Positions 27,452-35,992 of a DNA stretch of 64,000 bases are shown here, in pieces. Position numbers and translations under genes: made by a program. The DNA is from Pseudoroseomonas aestuarii. GTDB lineage: Bacteria > Pseudomonadota > Alphaproteobacteria > Acetobacterales > Acetobacteraceae. The notes under the pieces are model-generated. The model made no database searches. It was given only the letters and a program-made list of their open reading frames with translations, and had not been told where the DNA came from. Every line of letters starts with the position of its first letter. The stretch's first letter is position 1. The DNA is taken from NCBI RefSeq assembly GCF_042651065.1, contig NZ_JBHSCH010000017.1, forward strand, positions 1 through 64,000, written 5' to 3'.

Positions 27452-28507
27452 ATGGACAGCGTGACTCAGGCTCTCTTCGGCGCGGCGGTGGCGGCGGCCG
27501 GATTCCGGCGCGGCCTGGGCCGGCGCGTGGTGCTGGCGGGCGCCGCCCTGGGCACGGTGCCCGACCTCGACGTGGTGGTGGGCTGGGTGTCGGACGGCTT
27601 CGCCACCTGGCGCCACCACCGGGGGCTGACGCATTCCATCTTCTTCGGGCCGGTGGTGGGGCCGCTGATCGGCCTCGGCTTGGCGAAATGGGAGGCGCGC
27701 CGGCGCGGCGCCGCCCCGCCCGACCCGGACCGGCTGCGCGCCTGGATCTGGCTCTCCGTGCTGGTGCTGGTGACGCACCCGCTGATCGACCTGTTCACCA
27801 GCTATGGCACGCAGCTGCTGGCACCCTTCTCGGACCACCGCTTCGCCATCAACGCCATGCCGATCATCGACCCCGTCTACAGCCTGCCGCTGCTGGCGGC
27901 GGCGCTGGTGGCGGGGCTGTCGCGCCGGGCGGGGCGGGGCGTGGTGGCCTCGGCCCTCGCGCTGTTCTTCGTCGCCGCCTACACGCTGCACGCCTGGAGC
28001 CTCGATGCCCGCACGCGCGAGGCGGCGCGCGCCCAGCTCGCGGCGCAGGGCATCGCCGCCACCGATGTCACCGCCTACCCGCTGCTGTTCCAGCCCTGGT
28101 ACCGCCGGGTGGTGGCGGAGACGCCGGAGAGCATCCGCATCGGCTTCCACAGCATGCTGGCGCCGCGCCCGATCGCCTGGACCGAGGTGCCGCGCCAGCG
28201 CGACCCGCGCATCGACGCGGTGGCCGCCACGCGGGAGGGGCGGCTGCTGGAGTGGTTCGCCATGGGGCATGTCGCCTGGCGGGTGCGCGATGCGGAAGGC
28301 GCCGCCGTGGTGGAGGGCGCCGACACGCGCTACGGCGCGCGGGGCGAGAGCCTGCTCGGCTTCTGGGGCATCAGCGTGCCGGTGGATGCCGCGGGGCGGC
28401 CGGGCGCGGCGCGCATCTTCGCCCGCCGCCCCGCCGCCGATGCGCGCTCCTTCTCCGCGCTGTGGCGGGGCATCACCACCGGGCGGGAGCAGGCGGAGCT
28501 TCCCTGA
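27452..28507 (+). CDS. YdjM/LexA-binding-type membrane-bound metal-dependent hydrolase (DUF457)
   Basis: The 351-residue protein begins MDSVTQALFGAAVAAAGF. It carries the family motifs PDLDVV, RHHRGLTHSIFF and THPLIDLFTSYGTQLLAPFSDHRFAINAMPIIDP, which provide conserved His and Asp residues for a membrane metal site. Several helices lie in the first 180 residues. The C-terminal part is soluble. Relatives are annotated as metal-dependent hydrolases without a known substrate. AGGA lies 5 bp before the ATG. Confidence 0.82.
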   Translation: MDSVTQALFGAAVAAAGFRRGLGRRVVLAGAALGTVPDLDVVVGWVSDGFATWRHHRGLTHSIFFGPVVGPLIGLGLAKWEARRRGAAPPDPDRLRAWIWLSVLVLVTHPLIDLFTSYGTQLLAPFSDHRFAINAMPIIDPVYSLPLLAAALVAGLSRRAGRGVVASALALFFVAAYTLHAWSLDARTREAARAQLAAQGIAATDVTAYPLLFQPWYRRVVAETPESIRIGFHSMLAPRPIAWTEVPRQRDPRIDAVAATREGRLLEWFAMGHVAWRVRDAEGAAVVEGADTRYGARGESLLGFWGISVPVDAAGRPGAARIFARRPAADARSFSALWRGITTGREQAELP

Positions 28508-28520
28508 GGCGCGGCCGCCC

Positions 28521-28970
28521 TCAGCGGGGCGGCATCGCCTTCGCCATGAAGCGGTGCGGGATGCCGGCGTCGAGGAACACCTCGCCCGAGGCGGCGTAGC
28601 CGAGCCGCTCGTAGAAGGGGATGGCGTGGAGCTGCGCCTCCAGCACGCAGCGTTCCACCCGGCGCAGCGCCGGGTCGGCCTCCACCGCCCGCATCAGCGC
28701 GGCGCCGAGGCCGGTGCCGCGCGCCTCGGCCCGCACCGCCACGCGGCCGATCTTGGCGACGCGCCCGCCCTCCCGGAACACCACCCGCGCCGTGGCCAGC
28801 GGGCGGCCCTCCCGCAGGGCGAGGAAATGCAGGGCGGTGGCGTCGTGCTCGTCCCACTCCATCTCGGGCGGGACCTGCTGTTCCTGCACGAACACCGCCT
28901 CGCGGATGGCGAGGCAGGCGTCGCGCTGCTCCGGCGTGGCGGCGCGGAGGATGTCGGGAGTCTCGGTCAT
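28521..28970 (-). CDS. GNAT family N-acetyltransferase
   Basis: The 149-residue acyltransferase has IREAVFVQEQQVPPEMEWDEHDATALHFLAL, the acetyl-CoA pocket VAVRAEARGTGLGAALMRAVE (RxxGxG/A form) and FYERLGYAASGEVFLDAGIPH. The architecture resembles the ElaA/YjdJ-like group. The substrate is unknown. It converges with the DUF457 gene, with 13 bp between stops. Confidence 0.85.
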   Translation of the reverse strand: MTETPDILRAATPEQRDACLAIREAVFVQEQQVPPEMEWDEHDATALHFLALREGRPLATARVVFREGGRVAKIGRVAVRAEARGTGLGAALMRAVEADPALRRVERCVLEAQLHAIPFYERLGYAASGEVFLDAGIPHRFMAKAMPPR

Positions 28971-29075
28971 GGCGCCCAGCCATGCCCCGAAGCGGCGCCC
29001 CGGGGAAGGGGGGCGCGCAGCCCTTCCCGCCCCGCCGGCGTTGCTGTGGCGGAACCCAGCAGGAGGAGCCCCGCC

Positions 29076-29267
29076 ATGCCCGAGGAGAAGCCCGACCCGA
29101 TGCGGCTGCCCGCCCATGAGCGGCCCGGCAACCACACGCCCGGCCGCCCCGGCGCGCGGCCCGACCCGCGCGACCAGAAGCCCGCCTACCGCCCCGGCGA
29201 GCCGGGCCTGCAGGGTGGCCCGGCCGGCGCCGGCTCCACCGGCGGCACCGGCGGGAGCCGGGGCTGA
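29076..29267 (+). CDS. Small disordered Pro/Gly-rich protein
   Basis: The 63-residue ORF has a very strong ribosome site (AGGAGGAG, 6 bp before the ATG). It encodes a hydrophilic protein rich in Pro, Gly, Arg and Asp (LPAHERPGNHTPGRPGARPD and similar), with no predicted helix or Cys. I do not recognise it. Low complexity and charge suggest a disordered or stress-type protein. Its stop codon lies in the first unit of a 14-bp tandem repeat, so its C-terminus may vary between strains. Confidence 0.6.
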   Translation: MPEEKPDPMRLPAHERPGNHTPGRPGARPDPRDQKPAYRPGEPGLQGGPAGAGSTGGTGGSRG

Positions 29268-29330
29268 GCGTCCGGAGTTGAGCGTCCGGGGCTAAGCGTC
29301 CCGGGTTGAGCATCCGGGGCTGAGCCGCCT
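29261..29330. repeat. Five 14-bp tandem repeats
   Basis: Units: GGGCTGAGCGTCCG (29261), GAGTTGAGCGTCCG (29275), GGGCTAAGCGTCCC (29289), GGGTTGAGCATCCG (29303) and a partial GGGCTGAGCCGCCT (29317). The array covers the end of the small Pro/Gly-rich ORF and reaches the stop of the SLBB gene. Each of the first four units carries a TGA or TAA in one frame. It is a minisatellite-like array, probably prone to slippage. Confidence 0.85.
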
Positions 29331-32056
29331 CAGCGCGTCTGCCGGGAGATCACCGCCAGGGCGGCGGCGCTGATGGAGATCTGCCCCAGCGTCTGCGTCA
29401 GGTCGCGCACGAAGCCCCAGGTCTCGTAGGGGCTCGGGTCCTGCGGCACGACGACGAGGCTGCCGGGCGGGATGGGCGGCCCGCCCGCCTGCCAGGCGCC
29501 GAGGCCGGCCGGCACGCTCTGCCCGTTCGGCAGCACCACGAAGGCGCGCCCGCCATCGGCGAAGCGCTGCGTGCCGCCCGAGGCGCGCACATATTCCGCC
29601 GCCTTCCAGCCGGTGGAGAATTGCAGGCTGCCGGGGTTCAGCACGGCGCCCACCACCGTCACCTCGTTCGGGCGCTTGGGCACCATGATCAGGTCGCCCG
29701 GCTCCAGCAGCACGTCCAGCTCCGGCCGCGCGGCGAGGATGACGGGGTTGGCCTCCACCACCATGCGCCCGGCGGCGCGCGCCTCGCGCAGCGCGCCGGC
29801 CAGCTCCCGCCCCGCCGTGATGGCGCCGCCGAGATCCATGCCGCCGGCCTTGCTGCCGGCCATGGCCTGCCCCGCCGCCACCTGGATCAGGCTCTGCTCC
29901 AGCTCGCGCGCGGTGCGGGCGAAGCCCTCCTGCTGCCGCTGCCGCACGCTCTCGCGCGTGAAGACGGTGCCATAGGGGTAGGCCTGCGGCGAGAGCCCGC
30001 CCGCCCGCGTCATCAGCTCCGAGAGGCGCTCGCCGCGGCGGATGTCGTAGATGCCGGGCCGCACGAACTCGCCCGCCAGGGTGACGGGGCCGCTGTCGCG
30101 GTCGCCGAAGCCGCGCGGCAGGCGGATGGCGTCGCGCGGCGAGAGCCGCACGGCGGCGAAGTTGCCGCTGCGCAGGTCGAGCAGCACGCGGCTGAGCGGG
30201 ATGGCGCCCGCCTGCTCCAGCGGCTCGCGCGAGAGCTCGACGGCGGAGAGGTCCACCGTGTCCGTCACGCCGCCGGCGGCGCCCAGCACCTGGTCGAGCC
30301 CGGTGTCGTCGAGGACCGGGTAGAGGCCGGGCAGCCGCGCCTCGCCGGCGATCAGCACCGACTGGTCGAGCAGATAGGGCAGCAGCGCCGGGTGGTCGAG
30401 GAAGACCTGCGGGCAGGGCGGCGCGCCGAAATCCGGGAAGCCCGCGCCCCGCGCATGGGCGAAGCGGGCGGGCGAGGCGCGGGCGGCGGTGGCGAGGGCG
30501 AGCAGGGCGGGGCAGTCCGGCGCGCCGGGCGTCGTGGCGGCCGCCTCGCCGCGCCGCGCGCGCTGCACCGGCGGGCTGGCCAGCCACAGCACCTCCGCCT
30601 GCGAGAGCAGGATCACCTCGTCCGCCTCGCGCAGCGGCATGTCGGCCTGGCGCTGCAGCACGCGGCCGAGGTCGAAGGGGATGAAGCGGCGCACCCGCGT
30701 CGCCGGGTCCACCCGCCAGACCAGGCCCATCCGCACATAGGGGTCGGGCTTCACCAGCCGCGGATCCGAGAGCAGGGCGCGCAGCCCGCCGCTGCCGGCG
30801 GCGCGCAGCAGCGGCGTGGCCACATGGCCGGAGAGCCGCACCTGCCCCGCCGCCACATCGGTGCCCGGCTGCACCAGCAGCGCGTCGCCGCGCCGCAGCC
30901 GGGCATTGGCGCCCACCTCGGAGAAGACGCGGCGGCCCTGCGCATCCGTGCCCTGGAGGAGGAAGCGGTTGCCGGCCGGGCGCAGCGCCTGCCCGGCCAG
31001 CCGCAGCAGCGACTCGAGCGGCAAGGCGGCGACGCCGGCGGGCAGCTCGTAGATGCCGGGCCGCGTCACCTCGCCGGCCACGGCCACGGCGGCGCCGAGC
31101 GGCGGTACCACCAGCCGCTCCCCCTCGCGCAGCGCCAGGTCGGGCGCGCCGGGCTCGCTGCCCAGCACGGCGTAGAGGTCGATGACGCGGCTGCCGCGCG
31201 GCCCCTCGGCGCGGATGGCGCGCAGCGTGCCGGTCTTCCTCACGCCGCCGGCCAGGGCCAGCGCCTCCAGCGCCGAGGCCATGGCGGGCAGGCTGTAGAG
31301 CCCCGGCCGCACCACCTCCCCCGCCACGAAGACGCCGATCTGCCGCAGCTGCCCGGCCGAGACGAAGGCCTCCGAGCCGCCCAGCTCCCGCGCCACGCGC
31401 TGCTCGATCTCGGCGCGCAGCGCGCCGAGGCTGAGGCCGGCGGCGGTGAAAGGCGGCAGGTCCGGCAGCAGCAGCGTGCCGTCGCGGCTGATGCGCAGCG
31501 CGTGGTTCTGCCGGGTGCGGCCGCGGATGGAGACGAGGATCTCGTCGTCCCGCCCCAGGATGTAGTCGTCCGGCAGGGTGCCGAGCGCCGCCTGTGCGGG
31601 CGGCACCGAGGCCAGCTCGCGGAAGGTGTCGTAGCCGAACTGCCGCAGCGGCTGCTCGAGCCGCGCGGCGAAGAAGGCCTCGGCGTTCGAGAGCGGCTCG
31701 GCGGACGCCGCCGGGGGCGGCGGGGGAGGCGGGTGGGCGGCCGACGGGTGGGCGGCCGATGGGGACGCCAGTGGCGGCGTGGCGGGGAGAGGCGCCGGGG
31801 CGCGCCCGCCCGAGGCCTCCAGGATGCGTTGCAGGATGTCCTGCTGCAAGGCGGGCGGCAGGCTGGGCAGCGGCATGCCGCCGGGCAGGGTGGAGGGCAG
31901 CGCGGGGGGCGAGAGCAGCGGGCTCGGCACCTGGCCGCCGGGCGGGCCGGGCTGGGCCGGGGCGGGGGAGGGCAGCAGCAGCAGGCCCGCCAGCGTCAGG
32001 CGGGTCAGGCGGGCCGGCCAGCGGAGAGGACGAGACGGCGCACCGGAAGGCGGCAT
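29330..32056 (-). CDS. Polysaccharide export outer-membrane protein with multiple SLBB domains (Wza-like)
   Basis: The 908-residue product has a signal peptide (LTLAGLLLLPSPAPAQ) and a Pro/Ala-rich linker to about residue 125, including HPSAAHPPPPPPPAA. A Wza-type export domain (LPDDYILGRDDEILVSIRGR, about 160-240) follows. At least four SLBB modules recur with VFVAGEVVRPGLYSLPAM, VAVAGEVTRPGIYELPAG, VLIAGEARLPGLYPV and VTLAGEFVRPGIYDI. Wza proteins are about 380 residues, so this one is much longer. It is divergent from the glycan genes. ATG 32056 is preferred, with GGAAAAAGG upstream, over MKKLII at 32137. Confidence 0.86.
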   Translation of the reverse strand: MPPSGAPSRPLRWPARLTRLTLAGLLLLPSPAPAQPGPPGGQVPSPLLSPPALPSTLPGGMPLPSLPPALQQDILQRILEASGGRAPAPLPATPPLASPSAAHPSAAHPPPPPPPAASAEPLSNAEAFFAARLEQPLRQFGYDTFRELASVPPAQAALGTLPDDYILGRDDEILVSIRGRTRQNHALRISRDGTLLLPDLPPFTAAGLSLGALRAEIEQRVARELGGSEAFVSAGQLRQIGVFVAGEVVRPGLYSLPAMASALEALALAGGVRKTGTLRAIRAEGPRGSRVIDLYAVLGSEPGAPDLALREGERLVVPPLGAAVAVAGEVTRPGIYELPAGVAALPLESLLRLAGQALRPAGNRFLLQGTDAQGRRVFSEVGANARLRRGDALLVQPGTDVAAGQVRLSGHVATPLLRAAGSGGLRALLSDPRLVKPDPYVRMGLVWRVDPATRVRRFIPFDLGRVLQRQADMPLREADEVILLSQAEVLWLASPPVQRARRGEAAATTPGAPDCPALLALATAARASPARFAHARGAGFPDFGAPPCPQVFLDHPALLPYLLDQSVLIAGEARLPGLYPVLDDTGLDQVLGAAGGVTDTVDLSAVELSREPLEQAGAIPLSRVLLDLRSGNFAAVRLSPRDAIRLPRGFGDRDSGPVTLAGEFVRPGIYDIRRGERLSELMTRAGGLSPQAYPYGTVFTRESVRQRQQEGFARTARELEQSLIQVAAGQAMAGSKAGGMDLGGAITAGRELAGALREARAAGRMVVEANPVILAARPELDVLLEPGDLIMVPKRPNEVTVVGAVLNPGSLQFSTGWKAAEYVRASGGTQRFADGGRAFVVLPNGQSVPAGLGAWQAGGPPIPPGSLVVVPQDPSPYETWGFVRDLTQTLGQISISAAALAVISRQTR

Positions 32057-32135
32057 GCGGAAGGGCCTTTTTCCCGCAACAGGCGGGGCCACGAAATGCT
32101 CGCTAAAAAGTGATGATTGGATTATCAGCTTCTTC
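32057..32135. promoter_or_regulatory. AT-rich divergent control region of the polysaccharide locus
   Basis: This 79-bp gap between the SLBB and heparinase-like genes is much richer in A/T than its surroundings. It contains AAAAAGTGAT at 32105-32114, and the same 10-mer occurs at 36672-36681 before the PglE-like gene. TTGGATTATC follows. It must hold promoters for both directions. No standard -35/-10 pair is convincing, so an activator is likely. Confidence 0.45.
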
Positions 32136-33890
32136 ATGGCGATCCAAGCGCGCAATCCTGAGCCGTCGCGGATGTGGCTGCTGGCGGACGTGGCCTGCCG
32201 CCTCGGGCCCCATGCCCTGGCGCAGTACGGGTTGCACCGGCTGCGGCAGGCCGCCGGGCTGCCGCAGCAGGCGCTGCGCGACGCGCCGCCGCCGCCGGTG
32301 GGCCTGCTGGGCTTCGCCGCGCTGCCGCCGCCGCCCATTCTGGCGCCGGAGGCGCAGGCCCGGCTGCGGGCCGCGCTGGAGTCGCTGCCCGGCGCCGTCT
32401 GCCATGGCCCTTTCGCCGCCGACAGGCCGGCCCTGGCGCTGGACCTGTTCAACCCGGGCGATGTGCGCCCGGTCTGGGAGGCGAACCGCCTGGCCTGCCT
32501 GCCGCTGCTGGTGCAGGCGGCGCGGCTGTGGCCGGAGGAAGGCCACCGCGCCCGGCTGGAGGCGCGCCTTGCCGCCTGGACCGACGCCAACCCGCCCTTC
32601 CGCGGGCCGAACTGGGCCTGCGGGCAGGAGGCGGCGCTGCGCGTGCTGCATCTGGCCCTGGCGCTGATGCTGGCCGGGCTGCGCCGCCCCGGCCCGGCGG
32701 CGCGCGACCTGCTGGCGCTGCATGCCCGCCGCATCCTGGCCACCCGCGCCTATGCCCGGGCGCAGGACAACAACCACAGCATCAGCGAGCCCGCCGGGCT
32801 GCTCGCCTGCGGCTGGCTGCTGGGAGACGCGGCCATGGCCCGCCGTGCCGGCCAGGAGCTGGTCGCCGCCCTGGCGCGGCTGGTGGCGCCGGATGGCGGC
32901 TTCGCCCAGCTCTCCACCGGCTATCACCGGCTGCTGCTCGACGTGCTCTCGGTGGTGGAGGCGCTGCGCCGCCACCAGGGCGCGCCGCCGCTGCCCGAGC
33001 CCTTCACCGCCCGCGCGGCGGCGGCGGCGCGCTGGCTGGCGCGGCTGGTCTCGGCCCAGGGCGCGCTGCCGGCCCTGGGCCACCAGGACGGCTCGGCCCT
33101 GGCCGATCTCTCGGCCGGCGGCGTGGCCGACGCGCGCGGCAGCGTGGAGCGGGCGATGCGCCTGTTCGCCGGCGAATCGGCCGGCTTCGCGGAGGAGCCG
33201 GGCTGCCGCTGGCTGGGCCTGCCGGAAGGGCTGCCGGCGGCGCTGCGCCCGGCCGAATGGGTGGCCACCGGCAGCCGTGGCTGGGCGGTGGCGGGGGCGC
33301 GCGCCCTGCTGCGCACCGGCCCGCTGCGCTTCCGCCCCGGCCAGGCCGACATGCTGCATTTCGAGCTGTGGGACGGCGACCGCCCGGTGCTGACCGATGC
33401 CGGCACCGGCGCCTACAACCCCCCCGCCGGCCAGGAATGGTGGCTGGACTATTTCCCCGCCGCCGCCGCGCACAACACCATCACCTTCGACGGGCGGGAG
33501 CCGATGCCGCGCCTGTCGCGCTTCCTGCTCGCCCGCTGGCCCCGCCTGCGCCCGCTGCCCGACGGCGCGGCGCTGCGCGACGGCCGGGGCAACCGGCATC
33601 ACCGCCAGGTCCGGGCCGAGGGGCGCAGCTGGACGGTGCTGGACACGGTGAGCGGACCCTTCCATGCGCTGACGCTGCGCTGGCGGCTGGGGCCCGGCGC
33701 ATGGCGGCTCCGCCCCGGCGGGGTGGAAGGCCCGGACCGGCTGCGGGTGACTACCGACGCGCCGCTGCACATCACCCTCGAAGAGGGCTGGGAGAGCCCC
33801 GCCTATGGCGTGGTGCGCCCCTGCCCGGTGCTGGCCGTGCGGGCCCTGGCGCCCATCACCTGCCTGGCCACGCAGATCGAGCTGGGCTGA
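32136..33890 (+). CDS. Heparinase II/III family polysaccharide lyase-like protein
   Basis: The 584-residue protein has an (alpha/alpha) toroid in its first half. It carries NNHSISEPAGLLACGWLL (catalytic Asn/His region, near 211-228) and GGFAQLSTGYHRLLLD (Tyr-His). A beta-sheet domain follows with HFELWDGDRPVLTDAGTGAYNPP and AAAHNTITFDGREP. Relatives near surface-glycan genes trim or release acidic polysaccharide. There is no clear signal peptide, which is odd for a periplasmic lyase. The start ATG lacks a ribosome site; a second Met lies at 32172. Confidence 0.82.
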   Translation: MAIQARNPEPSRMWLLADVACRLGPHALAQYGLHRLRQAAGLPQQALRDAPPPPVGLLGFAALPPPPILAPEAQARLRAALESLPGAVCHGPFAADRPALALDLFNPGDVRPVWEANRLACLPLLVQAARLWPEEGHRARLEARLAAWTDANPPFRGPNWACGQEAALRVLHLALALMLAGLRRPGPAARDLLALHARRILATRAYARAQDNNHSISEPAGLLACGWLLGDAAMARRAGQELVAALARLVAPDGGFAQLSTGYHRLLLDVLSVVEALRRHQGAPPLPEPFTARAAAAARWLARLVSAQGALPALGHQDGSALADLSAGGVADARGSVERAMRLFAGESAGFAEEPGCRWLGLPEGLPAALRPAEWVATGSRGWAVAGARALLRTGPLRFRPGQADMLHFELWDGDRPVLTDAGTGAYNPPAGQEWWLDYFPAAAAHNTITFDGREPMPRLSRFLLARWPRLRPLPDGAALRDGRGNRHHRQVRAEGRSWTVLDTVSGPFHALTLRWRLGPGAWRLRPGGVEGPDRLRVTTDAPLHITLEEGWESPAYGVVRPCPVLAVRALAPITCLATQIELG

Positions 33891-33917
33891 GGCCGTGGCC
33901 CGCCCGCCACCGACGCG

Positions 33918-34769
33918 ATGCCGCTCGACCAGCTTCTGAGAGGGGTATGGCGCCTCTGGCGCTGGCTGCTGCTGGCGGTGCTGCTGGGCTGGGGCCTGGG
34001 CGCCGCGCTAATCCTCGGCTGGCCGCGCGCCTATGTGGCGGCGGCGGTGGTGGCGCCGGCCGAGACCTCCGGCATCGCCGTCTCCACCCTGATCTCGGCC
34101 AACAGCCTGGCGCCGGGCAATCTGCTGGACACGCGGCCGGGCGGCAATTTCGCCATCTACCTCGCGGCGCTGCGCAGCCCCGAGGCCACCGCCATGCTGC
34201 TGCGCGAGACGCCGCTGGCGGAGGCGCTGGCCGAGTCGCGCGCCGATGGCCCGCTCGCCCCGCTGCGCGCCGCGCTGGGGCTGGACCGCCCGCCGGACGC
34301 CGATGACGCGCAGCGCTGGCTGGAACGGAGCCTGTCCGTCACCCAGTCGCTCGCCTCCGTCACCTGGACGCTGGAGCTGGCGCATGCGCGGCGCGAACTG
34401 GCGCTGGAGCTGCTGGCGCGGCTGCACGACTTCGCCGAGCGGCGGGTGCGCGAGGAGCTGATGGCGCTGGTGCGCCGCCGCGTCGCCACGCTGGAGGCCC
34501 GGCTGGCGCAGGAGCGCGACATCTACCTGCGCACCCCCCTGTTCGAGCTGCTGGCGCAGCACCAGCGCGCCCTGCTGGTGATCGGCGCCGACAGCGCGGT
34601 GGCGGCGCGTCTGGTCTCCGGCCCGGCGGTGGAGCTGCGGCCCTCGCTGCCCAACCGGCCGCTGCTGCTGGCCATGCTGGCGGTGGCGGTGCCGCTCGCC
34701 TGCGCCTTCCTCGGCGCCTGCCTGGTGTTGCTGCGCGGCCCGCCCCGGGAGGGGCGGCGGAGGCGGTGA
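33918..34769 (+). CDS. Wzz-like chain-length determinant protein
   Basis: The 283-residue protein has two membrane helices, about 17-36 and 248-270, flanking a periplasmic helical region with ELAHARRELALELLARLHDFAERRVREELMALVRRRV. This is the Wzz/PCP-1 layout. It lacks a cytoplasmic tyrosine kinase (no Walker A), so it is a PCP-1-type regulator rather than Wzc. The GTG start of the next gene overlaps its stop. It is expected to set polymer length together with the Wzy-like protein. Confidence 0.78.
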   Translation: MPLDQLLRGVWRLWRWLLLAVLLGWGLGAALILGWPRAYVAAAVVAPAETSGIAVSTLISANSLAPGNLLDTRPGGNFAIYLAALRSPEATAMLLRETPLAEALAESRADGPLAPLRAALGLDRPPDADDAQRWLERSLSVTQSLASVTWTLELAHARRELALELLARLHDFAERRVREELMALVRRRVATLEARLAQERDIYLRTPLFELLAQHQRALLVIGADSAVAARLVSGPAVELRPSLPNRPLLLAMLAVAVPLACAFLGACLVLLRGPPREGRRRR

Positions 34770-35992
34770 GCGCGCCGCGCATCGACAGCGCGGCGCTGGG
34801 CAGCTTGGCGGGCGCCGCCGCCGCCATCCTGCATCTGGCGGGCGCGCTGAAATCCACCCCGCTCGGCGCCGCCCTGCCGGTGGACCTGACGCTGCTGGCC
34901 GGCGCGCTGCTGCTGCCGCTGCTGGCGGTGCTGGGGCTGACGCGGCGCTGGTGGCTGCATCCGGGGCTCGGGCCGCCGCTGGCGGGGGCGGCGCTGCTGT
35001 GGCTGTGGCTGGTGCTGGCGGGAAGCTGGAGCGGCAGCCGCGCCATCCTGGCCGCCAAGCTGCCGGAGGTGGTGCTGCTGGCGCCGGTGATGCTGCTGGC
35101 CGGGCTGGCGGTGGGCGCCGATGCCGGGGCGCGGCGGCTGGCGGTGGCCGTCACCCTGGCCAGCGGGCCGCTGGTGGCGGTGTCGGTGGCGGTGGGGCTG
35201 GCCACCGGGCAGGTGGTGCTGGGCGGCATGGCCGGCACCGCCGGCCCCGACATGCTGCGCGTGCAGTACCAGCTCGCCGGGCTGGCCATCGCCTGCGCCG
35301 CCGGGCTTTCCGCCGTGCGGCTGGTCGAGTCGCACGGCTGGGCGGGGCGGCTGCTCTGGGGCGGGCTGACGGCGCTGCTGGCGGCCGCCTCACTGCTGCC
35401 GGGCGGGCGCACGGCGCTGGCGGCGCTGCTGCTGGCGCTGCTGCTGGGCCCGGCGCTGCGCTGCTGGTCGGCCGGGGCGCCGCGCCGCGCCCTGGGCTGC
35501 CTGGCGCTGGCCGCCCTCGGCGCCGCCGCCGCCCTGGCCACGCTGCTGCTGGACGAGGACGCCGCGTCCGGCCTGCGCACGCTGGAGCGGCTGACCCAGG
35601 GCGACCTGGAAGGCTCCGCCCGCCCCGCCCTGTGGCGCGCCGCGCTGGCCTGGGGGGCCGAGACGCTGCCCTGGGGCCTGGGCACGGGCGGCTTCACCCC
35701 CGCCGCCGGGCATGGCGAGCGGCGCGGCCTCTACCCGCACAACCACCTGCTGGAAGCCTGGGCGGAGGGCGGCGTGCCCGGCCTGCTGCTGTGGCTGCTG
35801 GCCTTCGGCGGCGGCGGTCTGCTGCTGCTGCTGCGCTGCCGCCAGGTGGCGCCGGCGCGCGTGGCGCGCATCGCCGCGCTGGTGCTGCCGGTGGCGCTGG
35901 CGGCGATGGTCTCGACCGACCTCGGCAACCGGATGGTCTGGTTCGCCCTGGGTCTGGCGCTTTCGATCGGAGTGGGAGCCCGCCGTGTATGA
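34766..35992 (+). CDS. O-antigen ligase/polymerase family (Wzy/WaaL-like)
   Basis: The 408-residue protein has about ten hydrophobic helices and is Leu/Ala-rich. The large extracytoplasmic loop includes GLGTGGFTPAAGHGERRGLYPHNHLLEAWAEGGVPGL, matching the conserved PHNxxLEAWAExGxxGL pattern of the Wzy/WaaL family. Wzy polymerises undecaprenyl-linked repeats; WaaL ligates them to lipid A-core. Next to Wzz and a priming transferase, a polymerase role is more likely. It starts with GTG overlapping the wzz stop. Confidence 0.84.
   Translation: MSAPRIDSAALGSLAGAAAAILHLAGALKSTPLGAALPVDLTLLAGALLLPLLAVLGLTRRWWLHPGLGPPLAGAALLWLWLVLAGSWSGSRAILAAKLPEVVLLAPVMLLAGLAVGADAGARRLAVAVTLASGPLVAVSVAVGLATGQVVLGGMAGTAGPDMLRVQYQLAGLAIACAAGLSAVRLVESHGWAGRLLWGGLTALLAAASLLPGGRTALAALLLALLLGPALRCWSAGAPRRALGCLALAALGAAAALATLLLDEDAASGLRTLERLTQGDLEGSARPALWRAALAWGAETLPWGLGTGGFTPAAGHGERRGLYPHNHLLEAWAEGGVPGLLLWLLAFGGGGLLLLLRCRQVAPARVARIAALVLPVALAAMVSTDLGNRMVWFALGLALSIGVGARRV

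Noticed and set aside
28508..28520. Terminator between the DUF457 and GNAT genes
   Set aside because: Only 13 bp lie between the stops, with no hairpin.
29261..29330. Tandem repeat as a CRISPR array
   Set aside because: Units are 14 bp and adjacent without spacers; there are no cas genes.
29621..32113. 830-codon plus-strand frame
   Set aside because: It is antisense to the SLBB gene, with low-complexity Gln/Arg/His-rich translation.
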